A stretch of DNA of 64,000 nt from Nereocystis luetkeana (GCA_031213475.1 JARUPZ010000002.1:7674830-7738829), one strand, 5' to 3'. Positions 43,284-54,199 are shown, counted from the stretch's first letter. Program-made: numbers and translations. Notes: generated by a model from the sequence alone, not told the origin.

Positions 43284-46200
43284 GTGAGTCCGGTTCTCTG
43301 TACGCTCGTGCTGTTTGACGATTACGGTTCGATTGCCCAACATGTAGTATGAGCTGTTGACGTAATTAAACTACCTGGTACCAGGTACCTGGTATTGGTA
43401 CATATTTATCTGTTACAGCAGTCAGTAGTTATCATAGTCCCCGATTATCATTTTTCTGGTATTTTTTTTCGTGGCGCCTACTTTTACTGAGATCGTAACC
43501 CAGAATCTGGAACAGATTTGTTCCCCTTTGTGGCTGTGAAACCCACACAAGGCTCTGCCTTTTTTTTACGTTCCCAAACCAACCCTACTAAGACCTACCT
43601 GGTATGCCAATGGGACAGCGAAGTTTCAATAAAAAGTTTGAATTTCAAAGATACCCGCCAAAACTTTTCAGAACACGCTTCCTATGGGCCACGTTAAAAA
43701 AAAAAAAAGTTCCCAAGACCTATGCCAATGGTACAGCCAAGTTTCAATAAAAAGTTTGAATTTTCAAATATACCCGCCAAAAAAATTCAGAACACGCTTC
43801 CTATGGGCCACGTAAAAAAAAAAAAGTTTCTAACGTTTGGAAAAGCCCGGAAAAAGCAAATCTGGGGCCGATGTTGGCCCAACATCGGCTTGATAAAAAC
43901 TCAGGCCGATCTTCGGTTCGAAGCGGCGAGATTCCGAGTCCTCGACAGACATCGATCAACAAAACCAACGATTATTGCGTCATGAATTCTGAACGGAGTG
44001 CGCTCGTTAGGGGCTCCGACCCACCCTACAGTCACCGTCTTCACACCATGGCCGGTGTCACGTGGCGGGAGCTGACCAGGCGTATGATAAAAAAACATTT
44101 GGCCGCTGGTTTGCACAAAACAGAAGACAAAACTTCTCCATCCGTCTCGAATGGCAAAAAAATGACTTTTTTTCATGTTTGGGAGGATACCGTGGGACGC
44201 CGCCGGCAAGCTCTCGCCCCCTGGACCATGGATCCACCTGATATCCTCGAGGCCGTCATCTATATTCGTTGGCCTTGCCAGGTGCCGAGCGGGTTGGCCG
44301 TGGGCTGAGTCTATGTCGAGATCGGGCGTCGATCGTCGCACGAGCTGGTTTCTAAACCGTGTTGACAATTTGCAACCAGAAAAAAACAAATTGCGCCGCC
44401 TGCAGCCGTTGGGGGGGAAAAAAAATCAAAAATCAAACATTTTTATCTTTTTTTTCCCACAGCTAGCGGCGGTACGAGATTTGTTTTGGGCTGTTTTTTT
44501 AAAGCAAAAGTATTTGGAAAAAAACTTTTGAGCTTCGGGTTTCCATTGGCATAGGTCTAACAGGCAGAAAACAATTCGGCGCTATTATTAGTAGACACAT
44601 CCGTATTAATATCTGCCGTCACCGAGTGGTTGCCTCACTGATCACGTAGCACGGGTCGCTACAGCACTTGAAGAGGGTGTGTGGTGCACTGGGCAGGGCG
44701 TGGTCGGTGGCAAGTTTGAGAGCCATACAAGGTGGTCTGTGTCCGGAGTTTTCGCTTGGGGCGAGAAAGTTGGTCCATTTCTGTCTCGACGTTTCACCGG
44801 ACAGAGGTAATTTCCGTTCAGAAAAAGTGGATCCAAAAATGGATGATGCTCTCACGCCCCAAGCGAGACCTCCGGACACAGGCCACCAACGGCCCTCAAA
44901 CTTGGCAGCGAGAACGCTCAGATCAGAATAACGTACATTCTTGGGTTTTTTTAGAGCGATCCATGATCCGTGCTCTGTGAGGCGAGGACTCGCGGCGGCG
45001 GCGGTGGGTGCAGTGTGCGAAACGCACGTTTTTATTTCATGTGGGCAACGTCCAGAAATGGCCCGTGTTGTTTGTTGTTGTTCTCACATTAACTCACAAT
45101 ACAACGCAGTCCGTGGTCGCAGGACAGGCTCCAATAACTCTGGAGTGGAAGAATTACCTCGGTAGTAAAACAGAGGCAAAAACAAAAAACAAGCATACGC
45201 ACTCCACCACTGCGGACACCAGGGAAGCAAAACGGAACTATTAATAGCAGACAAACACCTAAAAAAGAAGAGGAAGCGAAGCAAAAACAAAACAAAACAA
45301 AACAAAAACAGAAGCAGATAGCAAAACGCAAAAAAAAAGGCAAAACGGACCATACTAACAAAGACATAAAGAGGTACAAACGGGAGTGAAAGAGAGATGA
45401 AAAAAAGAAGGGACAAAAAGCGATAATCACGGGCGGGGGGGAAAGAAAATACGAAAGGCAGGCACTGGAGGATACAGATACGGAAAGTTGCCCAGATGGC
45501 ACCATGCTAGTTACTTGGGTCCCAAAGAAGGGAGTGCACCATGACGATGATGGCCATAGCCAGGCTTCAGTCTGTTCGGCAGACCGCCTCCTATCTACAG
45601 ACTGCACTGCTCGTTGGCGGGTTTCTGCTCGATAAAAGAATGCCTGTTTTCGATCCTGTAATAGTCATCAGCCCCAGGCCAACTATTATCTAATACTGGG
45701 ATCGGGATCCAAAATCCAGAACAGGTCTTTCCTTCATCGTGCAGAAACCCGCGAGCATTTGCCGTCGGGAGTGATGGGTCTTTTCTGCGCGCTACCCACT
45801 GAAAGAAAAATCCGTTATTTGTCGCACACAGCACCCACCGCCGCCGCGAGGGGCGAGTCCTCGCCTCATAGAGCACGGATCACACTAAAAACCTCCATGA
45901 ATGTATGCACGTATGCTCCATTTCTCTGAGGGCCCTCGTTGCCGAGGTTTGAGGGCCGTACGCAGGTGACCTGTGTCTGGAGGTCTCACTTGGGGCGTTC
46001 TGAGAGGATGGCCCATTTCTGGATCAACCTTTTTTTTGTCGGAAATTTACCTCCTGTTAAAGTCCAGCAGAAAAATGAAGCAGAAATGGACCGGGCTTCA
46101 CGCCGCAAGCGAGAACTCCAGACACAGATCATCTACGGCCCCCAAAGTTGCCACCGACGACTTTCTGGTCCGTGTACCCAACCCTCTCTACAGTAAGTGC

Positions 46201-49200
46201 TGACCGACCCGTGCTCTGTGAGGCGGTTAGTGCTGTGTCGAAACACACGTGTTTTTTGCTGCCTCGGGCAGGTTTCGGAACGTTAAAAAAAGGGATTTTC
46301 GGAGGTCAGGTCAAACCTCACGGCTGACCCAGCCCGACCCGCGAATTTTTTTAGGTATGTTGACCTGACCCGACCCGACCCGCGAGATTTTGAAAGCCTC
46401 TTGATCCGACCCGACCCAACACGTGAGATTTCAAAACTTCCTGACCCGACCCGACCCGACCCGACCTGCCAACTTCTGATTGACCCATGAGACACGGGTT
46501 TCATGCGGGTCGGGTCACCTTGACCCGCGAGACCATTTATCTTGACCCGAAGGTTCGACCCGCGGATCTGGACAGTGGGTCGGCACTTCAAAAACAGTAC
46601 CAGGTATAATTTTTCACCTTAGTGCCCCACAGCGATACATGACTTGGCTGTAGTGGGTATGAATGGATGCAGGCATGCGTTTATAAATTTGGCAGTGTTT
46701 TAATGTTTGAATATAATACAAAAGCAGTATGATTGAGTATTGGTGCGAGAAGAGCGGGAAGTGATTGAAGTGTCGGATCCGCGAGCCGAATGCGCGGGTC
46801 CGACCCGCGGGTCAGTAGAAAACAACTCAAGGGTCATGCTGGCCTGACCGGCGAGTGACCCGCTTCTCGCGGGTCATGACCTGACCCGACCCGTGAGCTT
46901 TTCATCACCTCTTGACCCGACCCGACCCGACCCGCGAGATTTGAAAAACTCTTAACCCGACCTGACCCGACCCACGAGATTTGAAAACCTCTTGACCCGA
47001 CCCGACCCGTGAGGTTTTGAACACTTCCTGACCCGACCCGACCCGTGACATTTTGAACACCACGTGACCCGACCCGCGGGTCGGGTCATGACCCGCGAAA
47101 AACCCTGAAAAAAAAAGAAGCCAGAGCCTTGTGTGGGTTTTACAGCCACAAAGGGGATAAAACCTGTTCTGGATTCTCCATTCCGATCGCTTACGTATAC
47201 GTAGCCTGATTCTGATATCCGCGTTTTTTAGAGCGCAAACTGCATGCTCCAGAACAATGATCTACGGCTGTGATACCTGATGCTATCCAACAGCGCAACT
47301 ACAGTCAGTAGCTCCACCTACAAGGACGAGGTACTTCTGGGATACAATCACTGCAATGCAGCACCAGCGATATGCGTTGCCGTACTGCTTCATTATTTGG
47401 GTAGGATGGCCGTGGAGGCGGTTACCGTTTCGGGCAACAAGAAGTGTGAACGATGTGCGTGCAAGTTACAATTGAGAACGAAAACGAAGTACCGATTGAC
47501 CTGGCTATGCTTGAGAGACAATATACGCCAGAGAAAAGGACACACGCGACGGCTGCTACTGCGGCAGCAACGCCTCTGTCGCCGCCGCTGCTGCTGCTGT
47601 TGCTCTATGCTGTGGTCACGTAAAAGGCAGTCATGCGAATGACGTCACCGAGGCGCGTTGTGTAGTTTGTGCATGGAGCGTGCTGTGCGGTGCGAAATGT
47701 GTTCTGTTCGGCTCTCTCTCCCCAGCCAGCAGGCATGCACGCATCCGACACCTCGATTCGATACACGCTCGCAATCGCTCTCGTTGTGTGGCCAACTGGC
47801 TTTAGGTACCGCAGTGTCCCCACAAATCCGAGGGGCGTCCTTTTGCCGATTTGTGCGTTGCACATGCGTGCGCCTGCTGCAAAAAAACAGCAAAAAACAG
47901 CGAGGTAGCTAAATACAGCCATTGATAGGCTCGTTGTTGGTGGTGGCTGGTGGTGGCTGGTGGTGCCCCCCCCCTCCTTCCGAGCAGTTGGCGGTGTGCT
48001 CGTTCCTCTCTTCGCTTCTACAGTAGTCTCTCTAGACAGTTGCGTACGCTCTGTTTCATTTGATTATTGTTGTCTTCAGCTGCCATTTCACGTCCACTTG
48101 ACTACGTAGATACGTAACTTGCTTACATACACAGATCATGTATGCAGTGTTTATTCCAGTAATTGGATTAGACAGGCATTATAATACCGGATTGACAGAC
48201 ACGGGACTAATAGGACACCTCTTCATCGGACGAGACACGTTCGGACTTTCCGCCACAGGAGACCCCCCAGTATACTGGGGAACAGTTGTGTGATATTTCG
48301 GAGCTACTCGTAGGTAATGCAGTGTTCTGCATACGTTCAAACGGTACGATGATGAGCGCAGTGCGCCCATTCGCGTAGGGTGTGACAATATTTAACCGCG
48401 ATCCGAACGATCGTGACGTGCAGTCGACGCGTGCCGCTTTTCCCGGCCCTCTGGCGTGGAGGATGGGTGTGACAGCTCAACACTGCTACGCATTATGTAC
48501 TGTATGTACAGGCGTTGTGACATGTGCGTCATCGCATCTGGTGAGATAATGTATCTGCTTCTTTGTACGGAGCGTTATCACGCAACCAGCGCTCGCTTCA
48601 TAGTTCATCTCCAGTATATATATACATATTTTTTTTGCTCATCCCGTTCATTTTCTTCGCCCATCTTCTTCTCTCTCTCCTTCCAACTCGTAAATCAGAT
48701 CCGGGGTCACATAGCAGGCTCTTCTCCCCCCTTCCCGCTACGGTACGTGCCTTCATTTTTATCTCGAGAAAATTTCAGCCTTTTCTTCCCTCGTCGATTC
48801 GCATCGAATTGTGCCTACCCACGCTGCAAGGCGCTCTCAACAATTGAATCCTTTTATTTTTATTTTTATTTTTGCAAATAAAGTCAAAGTCCGACCCACC
48901 TGGGGCTCGAACCCAGGACTCAAACAAGTAGAATTCGAGGTTAGCCACTTGAACCACCGGGGCGACCGGCTGTATATACATACCTGGTTCCAGGTAATCT
49001 GCAGCAGGGGCTGCCGGACCCCGCAATTGGGAGCCACGTTATCTGACTTGCAAATCACGAATTCCAAGTGACGCTCCTTCTTGCTGCTGCTTTCACGGTA
49101 TTTACGACGTGCACATCAGGCGGAAATCGACCAAGCGGATGAGCCGGAGAAGGTCTTGGCGTTTCACCGCACCAATAGGCAGTTTGGCGACTTCATGGAT

Positions 49201-49275
49201 AAACTGCTGTTGGAGATTGAGGAGTACAGGAAAGGAGGGGCGGACGAGCCTGCCTTGGTTGCTGCTGATCTGTGA
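42873..49275 (+). CDS. ZNHIT3: ZNHIT3-like zinc-finger HIT protein, whole split gene
   Basis: Two exons give 188 residues. Residues 8-40 form a zf-HIT finger: ETCSVCREKASKYRCPGC, APYCSLACNKVHK. A Lys/Arg-rich linker follows with a likely nuclear localisation signal (SRKRPRFGG), then the C-terminal helical module typical of ZNHIT3: SGCSWLKVALRDPKLQGLL continuing across the intron into AEIDQADEPEKVLAFHRTN and FGDFMDKLLLEIEEY. In yeast and human this module binds NUFIP/Rsa1 in box C/D snoRNP assembly, so a nuclear snoRNP-assembly role is inferred. Exon 1 ends CTCCTG|GTGAGT and exon 2 begins after CACATCAG, both phase 0, across a 5.8-kb repeat-filled intron. The start at 42,873 (MGKIEGETC) is preferred over an in-frame Met at 42,654 because finger proteins of this family begin just before the first Cys. 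Confidence 0.88.
43600..43830 (+). repeat. Two tandem units of about 115-120 bp
   Basis: ATGCCAATGGGACAGC... and ATGCCAATGGTACAGC... each run through TTTCAATAAAAAGTTTGAAT and CACGCTTCCTATGGGCCACG to an A-run. CCATTGGCATAGGTCT at about 44,538-44,553 is the inverted counterpart. Confidence 0.7.
44640..45050. mobile_element. Inverted-repeat element FB-1
   Basis: GTGTCCGGAGTTTTCGCTTG and CAAGCGAGACCTCCGGACAC are inverted arms around about 90 bases (GGCAAGTTTGAGAGCC with GGCCCTCAAACTTGGC further out). A related element lies at 45.6-46.3 kb. Confidence 0.6.
45600..46265. mobile_element. Inverted-repeat element FB-2
   Basis: Relative of FB-1: GTGTCTGGAGGTCTCACTTG and CAAGCGAGAACTCCAGACAC form the inner arms, and CCGTGCTCTGTGAGGCG at the right matches, inverted, CGCCTCATAGAGCACGG at the left. 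The total inverted span is several hundred bases. Confidence 0.55.
46315..47105. repeat. GACCC-rich minisatellite
   Basis: Units of about 35-45 bp of the form TTGACCCGACCCGACCCGCG plus AGATTTTGAAAACC, in two blocks (46.3-46.6 and 46.8-47.1 kb) with unique DNA between. Within the ZNHIT3-like intron. Confidence 0.75.
48640..48785 (+). repeat. Diverged repeat shared with 21.88-22.02 kb
   Basis: AGATCCGGGGTCACATAGCA followed by GGCTCT, a C-run and CTACGGTACGTG matches the PARN-intron copy. Lies just upstream of the tRNA-derived SINE in the ZNHIT3-like intron. Confidence 0.55.
48850..48970 (-). repeat. tRNA-derived SINE
   Basis: On the minus strand, GTGGTTCAAGTGGCTAAC resembles a pol III A box and CTGGGTTCGAGCCCCAG is a perfect T arm with a B box. 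The acceptor stem pairs only in part, so it is not a working tRNA. Downstream it ends in a repeated AAAAATA tail, typical of a SINE. Confidence 0.6.
49120..49275 (+). CDS. ZNHIT3: ZNHIT3-like exon 2
   Basis: Encodes AEIDQADEPEKVLAFHRTN and FGDFMDKLLLEIEEYRKGG, then ends at TGA. It completes the helical module begun in exon 1. Confidence 0.88.
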   Translation, partial: AEIDQADEPEKVLAFHRTNRQFGDFMDKLLLEIEEYRKGGADEPALVAADL

Positions 49276-51047
49276 TCTTGGGGATGGAGTGCCGGTAGTT
49301 CACTACGTTCTTGAAGGTCTAGAGCCCTAAGCTAGCTCAGGTTGTTGATGCCATCGGGCGGCAGCGCCAGGAACAGTTCGCGCGATTCGAACTGCGACGT
49401 AAAAATAGAACGAATTTGTTGAACGCAACACAGGTTTATACATCCGATGCACGAGTGCTGCTGCTACTGCTGCTGCTTTTGTAGTATATGGACTCGTAAA
49501 GCAGTAATGAGTCATGTGCGGTACAACAGGCGTCTGCTTTTGTGCATCGTAGTGCAGGTAAATGTTGCCCTCGCACCCGCCTTATAGTGGGTACTACACG
49601 GTCTGACGCCATCAAAACCTCCACACGTTTGTTGGAATCTCCAAAGCGTCCAACAAGAGAAAGCTTGCATGGTCAAGGCCAGAGGTAGCTGTGGTGTTGG
49701 TTTCGTCTCTGACGATGAGTTTCTGGATCTTTGGCGACCCTTCTCAGGGCCTCGGGTCGCTATTAGTAGGGAAGTTTTGTAATTTTTTGGCGTAGATCAG
49801 TCCCCCCCTACTTCATTGAGCATGGATCATCGACTTACATGTTGACATATGCCTGCCTTGCGTAGGTGACAGTCTCGCACACTCGCAGTAAAATAGGTCA
49901 ATATCAGCCTTTTATCCGGTTATGCCTATACGAAGTATACAAGATACAGTTTTCAGGCCATTTTTGAGCGAGGTCATATGGAATCGCAAATCCACAGCGC
50001 ATTGGGTAAGTTCAACTAATATACACCCCGTAACCTGTTACGCCAGCACACCAGCCAGCAAACGACCGGTCGATGGCAACGCTAGAAGCTGCAGGTCTCT
50101 CGAACGGTACTTTCGAAACAAGCTTACGGATGTACGTACATGATAAGAGCAGGCGCTATGACGAAAGATAAACTCCCGATCACCACATGTCAAACTGGCG
50201 ATTTGATAATTTCTATCTACCGATGACCGCCGATTTCGGCTTGGCCCCTATACCACACACCATAAGTGGCGGTGCCCGCTTTCATGAGACTCAGTCGCTG
50301 TTACGAGTTTTCGGCAAAAACGTAACCGCGACCTCAGGCCGTTTTCAAACACGCCTGATTTTTTTTTTTCGCCGATTCTCCGTTTGCCCTTAAGCGGAGC
50401 ACCGACTTCGAGCACAGGTGCACAGTATCAATCTGCTTGATGCTTTGTACCCCCGCGGTCTCCCTCGTTACTACATGATCAACCAGAATCCGCGAGTCAT
50501 GAGGAGCCGGCAAACAATTGACAAAACATCCATTGCTTGTCCAACGCGTAATGGCAGTAAAACCTCCATATACACTGCCCGGATTGGGAGAAATTAGCCC
50601 CCTCGGAAACCAACCGGTACATTACATACGTATTTCACAATTTTATTAAAAAAACAAAGCGCCAAAGGAAAAACATACACGACCCGCGGCCTTAACCTCG
50701 AGGCATTACACAACATGACGCATGTGATTTGTAGAGCTAAACATACCAGGTACATGACAGCGCGAAAATGATGCCACTCCGGATGCGAATGGAAAAACAG
50801 CAGCACATTCACCTCTCGACATGCAGTCAACACAAAATCCGTGAGTGAACTTGTTGTAGCCATGCGTCGACCATGAAATCAATCCAATCCAGTTCAGGGT
50901 CTTGTCAACAGGAAAACATCGGCAAGGTTTTCCAACAACTCTCCTATGTTTTGAGGGCCCTCCGCACTCGTTGAAGCCTTCACGGAGTTATACCGCACCG
51001 ATTTGCAAGAGCACGCGGCCTCATCTCCCATGTTTCATATCTGCGTG
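49276..51047. other. Intergenic region between convergent ZNHIT3-like and methyltransferase genes
   Basis: No gene recognised. A minus-strand open segment at 50,863-50,594 has no known family. One TACCAGGTAC word at about 50,747. Confidence 0.5.
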
Positions 51048-51199
51048 TCAACGAGACGTATCCTCTCGTGAGGACGCCCTTCTTATTTCGCATGGCGATT
51101 CCGGCTGAGCGGGTTCCAACGAAGACGCCGTGTAGAGGTATATGTTGGTGGCCTTGAACGCTGTAACCTTCGCAGGAGTCAGTCCTGGCAACGAGAAAA
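51048..51199 (-). CDS. Methyltransferase terminal exon
   Basis: The acceptor GCGCGCAG completes a Val codon, then FSLPGLTPAKVTAFKATNI and YLYTASSLEPAQP follow, ending at TGA. Downstream sequence looks non-coding. Confidence 0.8.
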
Positions 51200-52621
51200 C
51201 TGCGCGCAATGCGTAGAACAAGGCATGCACGCGCGCACACGGTGCCGGTGTCGATCGGGTTCAAAATCCGCGTTGCTTACAAACCAGAGCACCTACCAAG
51301 TCTTCAAGCTCTGCTACTGGACTGGTAGCGCGGTCGTCCTTTTTTTGTGTGCGTGTTGCTCGGCGGCAACACCACGAGCGCAGCACACCACCACACACCT
51401 GCAACGCGACACATCTCTTATGCAGGTGTATGACCGAGTATCAAGCACGCTCACTTTTTTTACTCACCATACGTTGCGACCCTAGCTCCCGTGCGAAGTA
51501 GAGAAACCATAGCTTCCTTCACTGCCGCCATTCCCGACGGGACGAGGTAGATAAACACTACGGTGGCCTCACTTGCATCTATATCCAGTACATTGCCGTG
51601 AATAATCCTAATCTACGCGCCTCCTCGCCCATTTTTCCCAACGCGAGTTGGGCACGAGAAACACATAAAACGCGCAGCGAGGGCAGGGGCGACGATAGTG
51701 GGGTTCCCGGGAAATTCAGAGTGGGCAGTGGACGCCGTCTGCATCCTTTACCTGCACCGTTTTGAACTGGCACCCTTCACGACGATTCATACACATAGAC
51801 GACGTTTCCAAGATACGGCGCAGATAGAATGCAGAGTAATACACTCTGTTTCCCGGATTTTATGGGCGGACAGGCTACTACAGGGCGACCACGGCTTCGC
51901 CAAGCTTCTTCTTTATCCGCCTTTCTCCCAAGCCGCCTCCAGCCCGATAGTGCATGAGGCAGTTTACGAGGACATTCCCCCTATCGTGCGAGGTAGAGCG
52001 CAACCGAAAGACGATCGAGCGTTGGCTGGCACTCGCTGTACATTTATTGGGCTGCCTACGAACGCGTTTGACGCTGTTATCATTTTCACCCGTCGCAAAA
52101 CTCGACCCCGCCCGGCAGCAAGAGCCAGATCAATATATATCAGGAATACAAGGCGGTTCGCTCCGCGGGCGGAATTCCGCCGCCCGCTACGCTCGCTCAC
52201 AATAAAAAACAGGTGAGATAGTTGGATTTGTCTGCTACCAGGTAGTCATTAGTCGGGCGGGGAAGCAAGTCAACTGACTGGCTGCCTCTGTGAACAAAAA
52301 ACACACCTCGGGTCACAAACGCGCCACTACTTGGGCCGCCGGCAGTAGGAATTTAGCTTGCACGCTCTCTTCGATCTTCTGCGGTAATCCTCAGAAGTAC
52401 TGTTGTCGCTGTGGCCGCGCGGGGTAAAACTCGCAGCCCGACAGGCGCCAAGTCATGTCGATATTGGCTACATATAGCCGCTACAGAAATACGACATGGC
52501 GTACTGAAGAAGCCACAGCAGCCGCCGTTGGGGGTAAACATCTTACCTTGAGGTCGAGCCCGGCATCTGCTATTCGTTTCTGCGCCCGATCCGCAAAGCG
52601 CTTGTCGTACTCCACCCCGAC
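51048..52621 (-). CDS. Class I SAM-dependent methyltransferase, 3' three exons (5' part not found)
   Basis: Three exons join in frame. VGVEYDKRFADRAQKR is the end of the second strand of a Rossmann-fold methyltransferase, with the acidic residue that binds the SAM ribose. IIHGNVLDIDASEATVVFIY is motif II/III, and LVPSGM with GARVATYVFSLPGLTPAK are the following strands, then NIYLYTASS. The order and motifs fit a class I SAM methyltransferase; the substrate cannot be told. The glycine-rich motif I (GxGxG) should lie upstream on the minus strand, above 52,621, but I found no convincing exon between there and 57.4 kb. It may be a very short exon, lie beyond the window, or have been lost. The gene converges on the ZNHIT3-like gene. 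Confidence 0.78.
51468..51612 (-). CDS. Methyltransferase exon, core strands
   Basis: The acceptor GCGTAG gives IRIIHGNVLDIDASEATVVF, then IYLVPSGMAAVKEAMVSLL and RTGARVATY. Donor CGTATG|GTGAGT, phase 1. Confidence 0.85.
52142..52200 (+). repeat. R1.1 terminal hairpin alone
   Basis: AATACAAGGCGGTTCGCTCC, then GCGGGCGGAATTCCGCCGCC and CGCTACGCTCGCT: the R1.1 left end with the loop changed but the hairpin still palindromic. None of the 1.1-kb body follows. Confidence 0.65.
52547..52621 (-). CDS. Methyltransferase exon with SAM-ribose acidic motif
   Basis: 25 codons, phase 0: VGVEYDKRFADRAQKRIAD, then AGLDLK. Acceptor GCGCCAG, donor CTCAAG|GTAAGA. Confidence 0.8.
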
Positions 52622-53219
52622 CTGGCGCGTATGTCACCCCGGGAAATGAACAGGAATTGCGCACTATTGTACATCAAAACCAGGGTATGATACAAGCGCG
52701 GTCGGTGAAAATGGCGTGCGTGCGTGTACACGTGTCGATGTCCTCGAATACATCAGCATTCTCCTCTGACGACTCTCAAGGCTGCCACCATACGTTCACG
52801 CCCGCTATGCGAAAAGTTTGCCGTATCCCAGGCGATGGTTCTAATCTCGAACAATGTCGGCACATTTGGTGGCTCGAGGCAAGTCTGAGCATGCTCTTGT
52901 TGGCCACTCAGCTGGAGCGATCTCTGATCGAAACGTATGAATGCGTGATAACGGAGCTCGTGATCACACGACAGGAGACGCTGAAATACGTTCAACAGCA
53001 AGGCACCCTCTAGGGGACAGGAATGGGTCACGATTCGTGATGGTACAGACAAGAAGGGTCTTTTCTTCGGGACTTCGAACTTGAAGTTGCACTGTGATAC
53101 AGACGTAGGCGTGCAGTTGCCGCGAGTATACGCAGTGGACGAAGTTCCTTTTAGGGAGCAAGATCTGTTTTCCACGTGGTGCCAAACGCTCCTCTTTGCG
53201 TGCTACCCCGTTTTCTCCC

Positions 53220-53595
53220 TCACATCCAGTGAAGATAGCTGCAGCCCCCCCCGTCCCGCCCCCGCCTACCGCAGAGATGCTTGGAGTGCACTTGAATGGT
53301 TTCCTCCCGCCCCCTACCTACAGTACGAGTAGCGCTGAATGGAATGCGTGAGGAATATTCACCCCCGCCCCCGCCTACTACTGTAACGATGAATGGAGCG
53401 CATGACGATTGTATACCCTCGCCCGCGCCGAATGGAGTGCATGAGCATTACTTACCCCCGCCCCCGCCTACTGCTGTAGAGATTGATGGAGTTGCACGAG
53501 GATGGTTTACCTCCGCCCCGTCTACAACAGTAGAGATGGATGGAGAGCACGAGGATGGTTCACCTCCGCCCCTGCCTATGGAGGGCGTGTGAACG
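53220..53595 (+). repeat. 54-bp minisatellite with Pro-rich coding pattern, forward arm
   Basis: Units of about 54 bp encode variants of NGVHEHYLPPPPPTAVEI in one open frame (53,296-53,592), with the third-position pattern kept. It may be a remnant of a Pro-rich repeat protein or simple amplified DNA. Confidence 0.7.
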
Positions 53596-53734
53596 ATTTA
53601 GTCCCACCCCCGCCTCCGGTACGGGTAAAATACCTGATTGGAGCGTACCAGGTACGTGCATAATTTGTTCCTGCCTCCGCGTGGAGTAAGAGCGGAAAAG
53701 CATTTTACGACCCCAGGCTGAGTTTCGCCCCATG

Positions 53735-53955
53735 CACACTGGGCGGGGGCGGGGGTAAATATCATCATGCACTCTACTACAGTAGTGGGCGGGTGCAGGG
53801 GCGGGGGTAAGTAATCCTCACACTCTATTCCATCTCTACAGCTGTAGCACTAGTAGGGGCGGGTGGAGGTGGATAATCCACGTGTGCTCCATCCATTTCT
53901 AAGGTAGTAGATGGGGGCGGGGGTAAATATTCCTCATGCACTCCATTCAGAGCTG
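53735..53955 (-). repeat. 54-bp minisatellite, inverted arm
   Basis: The same unit on the minus strand: NGVHEEYLPPPPPSTTLEMD and the next units. Between the two arms lie about 140 bases with worn units. Confidence 0.7.
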
Positions 53956-54199
53956 CTCGTACTTTAGGTGGGAAATCTTTCACGCGCGCTTCAATAAGCT
54001 CTGCGGTAGGCGGGGGCGGGCACTGGCATGGTTGGTTGGCATGGTTGCCCCCTCCGCCTATCGTACCAGCAAATCGACGACACCCAGCATGCTAATATGC
54101 TGCACAGACCGGTGCTAAGGAAGAAGCAACTTCTCGAGCTTGGTGCACTTAGGCTGATATGATCGAGAGCGCCAATCTAGAGATTTTTCAGGTTATTGT

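Larger units (their letters stand above)
43497..47185. mobile_element. Foldback-like composite in the ZNHIT3-like intron
   Basis: About 75 bases at 43,497-43,570 (CCCCTTTGTGGCTGTGAAAC, CACACAAGGCTCTGCC) recur inverted at 47,106-47,185, enclosing about 3.5 kb. Inside are a tandem unit of about 120 bp (43,600-43,830), two inverted-repeat elements (44.64-45.05 and 45.60-46.26 kb) and a GACCC minisatellite. No transposase was recognised. It may be one large foldback element or several nested ones. Confidence 0.5.
43284..49119 (+). other. ZNHIT3: Intron of the ZNHIT3-like gene
   Basis: 5.8 kb, dominated by the foldback composite (43.5-47.2 kb), then a plain stretch (47.2-48.6 kb) with an open frame of 120 codons at 47,280 that matches nothing I know, then the shared repeat and the tRNA-derived SINE. 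Confidence 0.6.

Noticed and set aside
43871-44389. Possible transposase in overlapping open frames of both strands within the foldback region
   Set aside because: Neither strand shows a DDE/D pattern, a DNA-binding fold or any family I recognise.
47280-47642. 120-codon open frame in the ZNHIT3-like intron
   Set aside because: No known domain; the last third is poly-Arg/Cys from a CGC/TGC-rich tract.
52657-53013. Plus-strand open frame of 118 codons with a PGDGSN stretch
   Set aside because: Looked briefly like a methyltransferase motif I, but it is on the wrong strand and lacks the surrounding pattern.
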